A stretch of DNA of 9,196 bases from Actinomycetes bacterium (GTDB lineage: Bacteria; Actinomycetota; Acidimicrobiia; Acidimicrobiales; Acidimicrobiaceae), in the NCBI GenBank assembly GCA_021792075.1, contig JAJYVK010000041.1, forward strand, positions 1-9,196, written 5' to 3'. Position 1 is the first letter of the stretch. Each line of letters begins with the position of its first letter. The position numbers and the translations under genes are program-made. Of the stretch, positions 6,280-9,196 are shown piece after piece. Under the pieces are notes generated by a model. That model was not told the origin of the DNA. It ran no database searches and worked only from the letters and a program-made list of their open reading frames with translations.

Positions 6280-8472
6280 CTCTCTCGATGCCTTTATGAT
6301 CTCGTCGGTTCCGATCATAAGAGCCCGTTCAATAGCCGCTGAGAAGCCGAGAAGCGGGATGTCGGGGCTGGCTAGCCTTCTGATGGGAGCGTCAAGACTC
6401 CAGAAGGCATGTTCTGAGATCAAAGCTGAAAGCTCGGCTCCTGCTCCGAAAGAGATGTTGTCCTCGTGGACGATGAGGACACGGGAGCATCTGGTGGCGG
6501 AGTCAAGGATCGTGGCATGGTCAAGCGGCGAGATGGTTCTAAGGTCCACAACTTCAATATCGGCTTCATCCTGAAGGGCTTCGGCTGCCGCCAATGCGTA
6601 ATGGCGATGGAGGCCGTAGGTGATGATCGTCAGATCTTTTCCAGGCTTCACTATTTCAGCCTTGCCAATCGGGACCATGTAGTCGGGTTGAGGGATAGGT
6701 CCAGATATCAGGCGGTAGGCCTTTTTGTGCTCCAGAAACAAGACAGGGTCCGGATCCAAATGAGCTGAGTTCAGCAGCCCGACCATGTCCTTTGGCGTGC
6801 TTGGCACGACGACCTTCATGCCGGGAATGTGCGAGAAAAGCGCCTCTATCGCCTGCGAGTGATAGAGGGCGCCATGAACTCCTCCGCCCCACGGTGTCCG
6901 GATGATCATAGGAACATGCCAGCCCCCGTCTGAACGGTAGTGGGCTTTGGCCGCTTCCGAGACGATCTGGTCAAAGGCGGAGTGAATGAAATCTGCAAAT
7001 TGGATCTCGACTATGGGCCGTTTTCCCAAGAACGCGAGGCCGATGCCGAATCCGACCAGACTGGACTCTGCCAAGGGCGTGTCCAACACGCGCTCCGGGT
7101 ACTTAGCCCAGAGGCCATCTGTGGCTTTGAAGACCCCCCCCTTGCGACCAACGTCTTCGCCGAGAATAATCGACGAGGGATCGGTGTCCAAGAGGTGCAT
7201 GAGCGTGCTTCTTAGCGCCTCGATGACGTTTCCTGTTCTCGAAGTCTTGAAGTCCGGCTTCTTGAAATATGCAGGAGAGCTATTTGCTATAACCTTCGCA
7301 TATACGTGCGTTCCCACGGAGTCAGGAGTTGGGTCTGGTGCTTCCTGGGCCAGAGCTGCCTGAGTGTTGATTTCCTGGACTAGGCGATCTTTGAGCTGTA
7401 GCAGTTCGAAATCTGAAGCGATGCCTTGAGATTGGAGGTATTGGGCAAACTTCGTTATCGGGTCGTCCGCCTTCGCCGCTTCGACCTCCTCTCTGGAGCG
7501 GTAGTTGCGATCGTCGTCATCTGACGTATGGGGATCGAAGCGATAGGCGATGGCTTCTATAAACGTGGAGCCTCCTCCTGATCTGGCTTTGTCGACGGCG
7601 CTTTTCACCGCCGCATAGACCGCCAACGGGTTGTTGCCGTCTACCTGGACTCCTTCTATGTCGTATGCGGCGGCCTTTTTGTAGAGCTCTGTCACGGCGG
7701 ACTCCATCGCGAGCGGAACCGAAATCGCATAGCCGTTGTTCTCGCAGATGAATACGATTGGAAGGTCGTGTATTCCCGCGAAGTTGAGGGCTTCGTGGAA
7801 GTCACCCTTTGATGTTGCTCCATCGCCGAAGTTGCAGATCACGACCTCTTTGGAGCCGTCGAGCTTGAGGCCGTAAGCGATCCCTGCAGCATGGGGAAGC
7901 TGTGTAGCGATTGGAGAGGAACCAGTTATCACCCTGGCCCTAGGAAGCGACCAATGGTTCGGCATCTGGCGCCCGCCGGAGTTGGGGTCTTCTGCCTTGC
8001 CGAAGATTCCGAGGAACTCCTCGAATGGCGTCATGCCAAGGCCGAGAAGAAGACCGAGGTCTCGATAATACGGGAGTATCCAGTCCTTACCCGGCTTTAT
8101 AGCCTTGGTAATTCCGGCATGGATAGCTTCGTGCCCCGCGCTGGATATCGAAAACGAGGCCTTTCCCATCCGGTTGAGAGTCCAGATTTTTTGGTCAACG
8201 AGCCGGCTAGTGAGCATGATCTCGTACATGTCTCGGAGATCTTTTTCGGTGAGCCCCAGATCCTTGTGATTCAAAATGGCTACTGGACCCGGGTTTGTCG
8301 CTTCATTATTGTTTGGACCCGATTGATTTTTTGCTTGGTTAGGGTCGTCACCCGGTTGCGGGATCAACTTCTTTTCCCGATGTTTTCGAGTCCATCCAAA
8401 CAACGACATTCCCAAACCTTGTGGATTTCTAGCCATTCTTTCACTGTTTGCGCATCCTTGCCAAAGTTTCAC
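6265..8472 (-). CDS. Fused E1 alpha/beta 2-oxoacid dehydrogenase (branched-chain type likely)
   Basis: Thiamine diphosphate-dependent decarboxylation of a 2-oxoacid and transfer of the acyl group to the lipoyl arm of E2. The alpha part (about 70-385) has SAGHEAIHAG (111-120), PYYRDLG (134-140) and the ThDP/metal motif GDG (216-218) with N246 in ENNGYAIS. It also has the phosphorylation-loop-like RFDPHTSDDDDRNYR (311-325). The beta part (about 410-735) has GNVIEAL (414-420), LGEDVGRKGGVF (437-448), PLAESS (466-471), QFADF (491-495), H538, EHKKAYR (581-587) and HEDN (669-672). HTSDDDD and EHKKAYR point to the branched-chain or 2-oxoisovalerate class rather than classical pyruvate dehydrogenase; substrate is inferred. 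Residues about 37-65 form a Pro/Asn/Gln-rich linker after a basic N-terminus. The start is uncertain: GTG at 8472 has no Shine-Dalgarno, while ATG22 (8409) has AAGG 7 bp upstream, and ATG13 (8436) is also possible. E2 and E3 genes are not in the window. The gene is divergent from malic enzyme. Confidence 0.94.
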   Translation of the reverse strand: MKLWQGCANSERMARNPQGLGMSLFGWTRKHREKKLIPQPGDDPNQAKNQSGPNNNEATNPGPVAILNHKDLGLTEKDLRDMYEIMLTSRLVDQKIWTLNRMGKASFSISSAGHEAIHAGITKAIKPGKDWILPYYRDLGLLLGLGMTPFEEFLGIFGKAEDPNSGGRQMPNHWSLPRARVITGSSPIATQLPHAAGIAYGLKLDGSKEVVICNFGDGATSKGDFHEALNFAGIHDLPIVFICENNGYAISVPLAMESAVTELYKKAAAYDIEGVQVDGNNPLAVYAAVKSAVDKARSGGGSTFIEAIAYRFDPHTSDDDDRNYRSREEVEAAKADDPITKFAQYLQSQGIASDFELLQLKDRLVQEINTQAALAQEAPDPTPDSVGTHVYAKVIANSSPAYFKKPDFKTSRTGNVIEALRSTLMHLLDTDPSSIILGEDVGRKGGVFKATDGLWAKYPERVLDTPLAESSLVGFGIGLAFLGKRPIVEIQFADFIHSAFDQIVSEAAKAHYRSDGGWHVPMIIRTPWGGGVHGALYHSQAIEALFSHIPGMKVVVPSTPKDMVGLLNSAHLDPDPVLFLEHKKAYRLISGPIPQPDYMVPIGKAEIVKPGKDLTIITYGLHRHYALAAAEALQDEADIEVVDLRTISPLDHATILDSATRCSRVLIVHEDNISFGAGAELSALISEHAFWSLDAPIRRLASPDIPLLGFSAAIERALMIGTDEIIKASRELLSI

Positions 8473-8495
8473 AAAAATTTTCAGACCCGCTACGA

Positions 8496-8501
8496 ATTAT
8501 C
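8496..8501 (-). promoter_or_regulatory. Candidate -10 box for the E1 gene
   Basis: GATAAT on the minus strand matches 5 of 6 positions of the bacterial -10 consensus and lies 23 bp upstream of the GTG at 8472. Transcription would begin near 8489, giving a leader of about 17 nt to the GTG or about 80 nt to the ATG at 8409. I could not find a matching -35 at the usual distance, so support is weak. Confidence 0.25.
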
Positions 8502-8553
8502 TATTCAAGCAAGAGACTGTATAGACTTCTTGTATCAACCCAGAAGATTTTAC

Positions 8554-8610
8554 ATGTGTGTATTTTTAGATAGGCAGCATCTGCCAAGTGATTTGTGGCA
8601 GGTCGGGTAG
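8554..8610 (+). other. Possible 18-codon leader ORF upstream of malic enzyme
   Basis: ATG at 8554 opens MCVFLDRQHLPSDLWQVG and stops with TAG at 8608-8610, 11 bp before the malic enzyme ATG. The stop codon overlaps the malic enzyme Shine-Dalgarno-like TAGGAT, which would allow translational coupling. AGAAG (8542-8546) lies 7 bp upstream as a weak ribosome binding site. The ORF is the tail of a frame that stays open through the antisense of E1, so it may be accidental. Confidence 0.2.
8573..8602 (+). promoter_or_regulatory. Two mutually exclusive hairpins in the malic enzyme leader
   Basis: GGCAG-CAT-CTGCC (8573-8585) can fold as a 5-bp stem with a 3-base loop. CTGCCA (8581-8586) can instead pair with TGGCAG (8596-8601) across 9 bases. 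The shared CTGCC means only one can form at a time. The second would hold bases just upstream of the Shine-Dalgarno at 8609-8613. The shape recalls attenuation, but the stems are short, and the repeated GGCAG could also be a protein binding site. Confidence 0.25.
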
Positions 8611-8621
8611 GATCGGCGATT

Positions 8622-9196
8622 ATGGCAACACCTAACGTGTCTCATTCAGTGACAATCAGAGCGGAGATATCGCACCGTCCTGGTGCGCTTGGGCGTCTGA
8701 CTACGGCCATAGGGGAGGCCGGCGGCAACATCTTGGGCTTGGATCTTATAGAGGTAGGCCACGACCTGATTATCAGGGACATTACAGTGCTGGCGACTGA
8801 TGACGATCATGTCCTGAAGATTCGTGCCGCGTGTGAAGCGGTGGAGGGTGTCCACATACGGAGCATATTGGATAGGGTGTTCAGGCTTCATCTTGGGGGA
8901 AAGATCGAGGTCAGAGGGAAGACACCTATCAACAACAGAGATGATCTTTCGATGGCTTACACGCCTGGTGTTGCCCGAGTCTGTCTGGAGATTGTCGACA
9001 AGCCGGTTCAAGTACACACATATACGATAAAAGCCAACACTGTCGCTATCGTGAGTGACGGAACTGCGGTTCTCGGTCTTGGCAACATCGGTCCCCATGC
9101 TGCCATGCCGGTCATGGAAGGCAAGGCGCAACTCTTCAAGGAGTTCGCCGGGATTGATGGTTTTCCGATCTGCTTGAACGTCAACTCCACGGAGGA
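8622..9196 (+). CDS. ACT-domain malic enzyme, N-terminal part (3' truncated by window)
   Basis: Oxidative decarboxylation of malate to pyruvate with NAD(P). The 191 visible residues begin at ATG 8622, preceded by AGGAT at 8609-8613. Residues about 8-88 form an ACT domain ([22 protein letters not shown] is the typical first strand-helix-strand region, quoted here in part as [17 protein letters not shown]). ACT domains usually bind small ligands such as amino acids for allosteric control. The malic domain follows: [13 protein letters not shown], then [11 protein letters not shown] with catalytic Y113, [17 protein letters not shown] and MPVMEGKA with the putative general-base K168, then [15 protein letters not shown]. 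The NAD-binding domain and the rest lie beyond the window, so NAD versus NADP preference cannot be judged. The divergent E1 gene shares a 149-bp control region with it. Malic enzyme could supply pyruvate, or drain malate formed from branched-chain amino acid breakdown (inference). Confidence 0.95.
   Translation, partial: MATPNVSHSVTIRAEISHRPGALGRLTTAIGEAGGNILGLDLIEVGHDLIIRDITVLATDDDHVLKIRAACEAVEGVHIRSILDRVFRLHLGGKIEVRGKTPINNRDDLSMAYTPGVARVCLEIVDKPVQVHTYTIKANTVAIVSDGTAVLGLGNIGPHAAMPVMEGKAQLFKEFAGIDGFPICLNVNSTE

Noticed and set aside
7150..7300. E1 alpha/beta fusion as an artefact of a frameshift or lost stop
   Set aside because: Both halves and the joining segment (about residues 385-413) are in one continuous frame with all motifs intact. 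Fused E1 proteins of this type are known in bacteria.
7891..8610. 239-codon open frame on the plus strand antisense to E1
   Set aside because: It runs opposite conserved E1 alpha coding sequence and its translation shows no recognisable family. Only its last 18 codons, outside E1, are kept as a weak leader ORF candidate.
1..9196. Mobile elements, CRISPR arrays, tRNA or rRNA genes, toxin-antitoxin or defence systems
   Set aside because: No transposase, integrase, regularly spaced repeats, RNA gene signatures or defence-like proteins were seen. Nearly all the window is accounted for by metabolic genes.

Overview
This window is ordinary bacterial core-metabolism DNA, with moderately high GC judged by eye, dense genes and short intergenic gaps. 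The protein set suggests a Gram-positive-type lineage: small-type PurL, a PurF with N-terminal cysteine nucleophile and 4Fe-4S ligands, PyrE next to the pur genes, an ACT-domain malic enzyme and a fused E1 alpha/beta dehydrogenase. A moderate-GC actinobacterium (perhaps Acidimicrobiia-like) is my best guess. That is inference from protein style only; no rRNA or other phylogenetic marker is present.

Layout: (1) 1-1972 (+), the C-terminal nine-tenths or so of purL, entering from outside the window. (2) 1965-2801 (-), a PHP-domain phosphoesterase of the YciV/RNase AM type, overlapping the purL end by 8 bp tail to tail. (3) 2802-3014, a divergent control region. (4) 3015 to 6257 (+), a tight purF-purM-pyrE operon: purF and purM are 2 bp apart, and purM runs into pyrE with two candidate pyrE starts that each have a strong Shine-Dalgarno. 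(5) 6258-6284, a hairpin at the junction of two convergent genes. (6) 6265-8472 (-), a single gene encoding fused E1 alpha and beta subunits of a 2-oxoacid (probably branched-chain) dehydrogenase. (7) 8473-8621, a second divergent control region with a possible 18-codon leader ORF and two mutually exclusive hairpins. (8) 8622-9196 (+), the start of an NAD(P)-dependent malic enzyme with an N-terminal ACT domain, cut by the window end.

How the genes fit together: PurF makes phosphoribosylamine from PRPP and glutamine, PurL makes FGAM, and PurM closes the imidazole ring to AIR. PyrE uses PRPP to make OMP, so the operon joins purine and pyrimidine demand for PRPP. The divergent E1/malic enzyme pair is central carbon metabolism: oxidative decarboxylation of 2-oxoacids to acyl-CoA, and malate to pyruvate. 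I see no mobile element, CRISPR array, RNA gene, defence system or biosynthetic cluster, and no convincing undescribed system. The points worth a second look are gene-structure and regulatory details: the long PurF leader, the dual PyrE starts, a possibly leaderless PHP promoter inside an inverted repeat, the E1 fusion with an 8-G run, and the malic enzyme leader.
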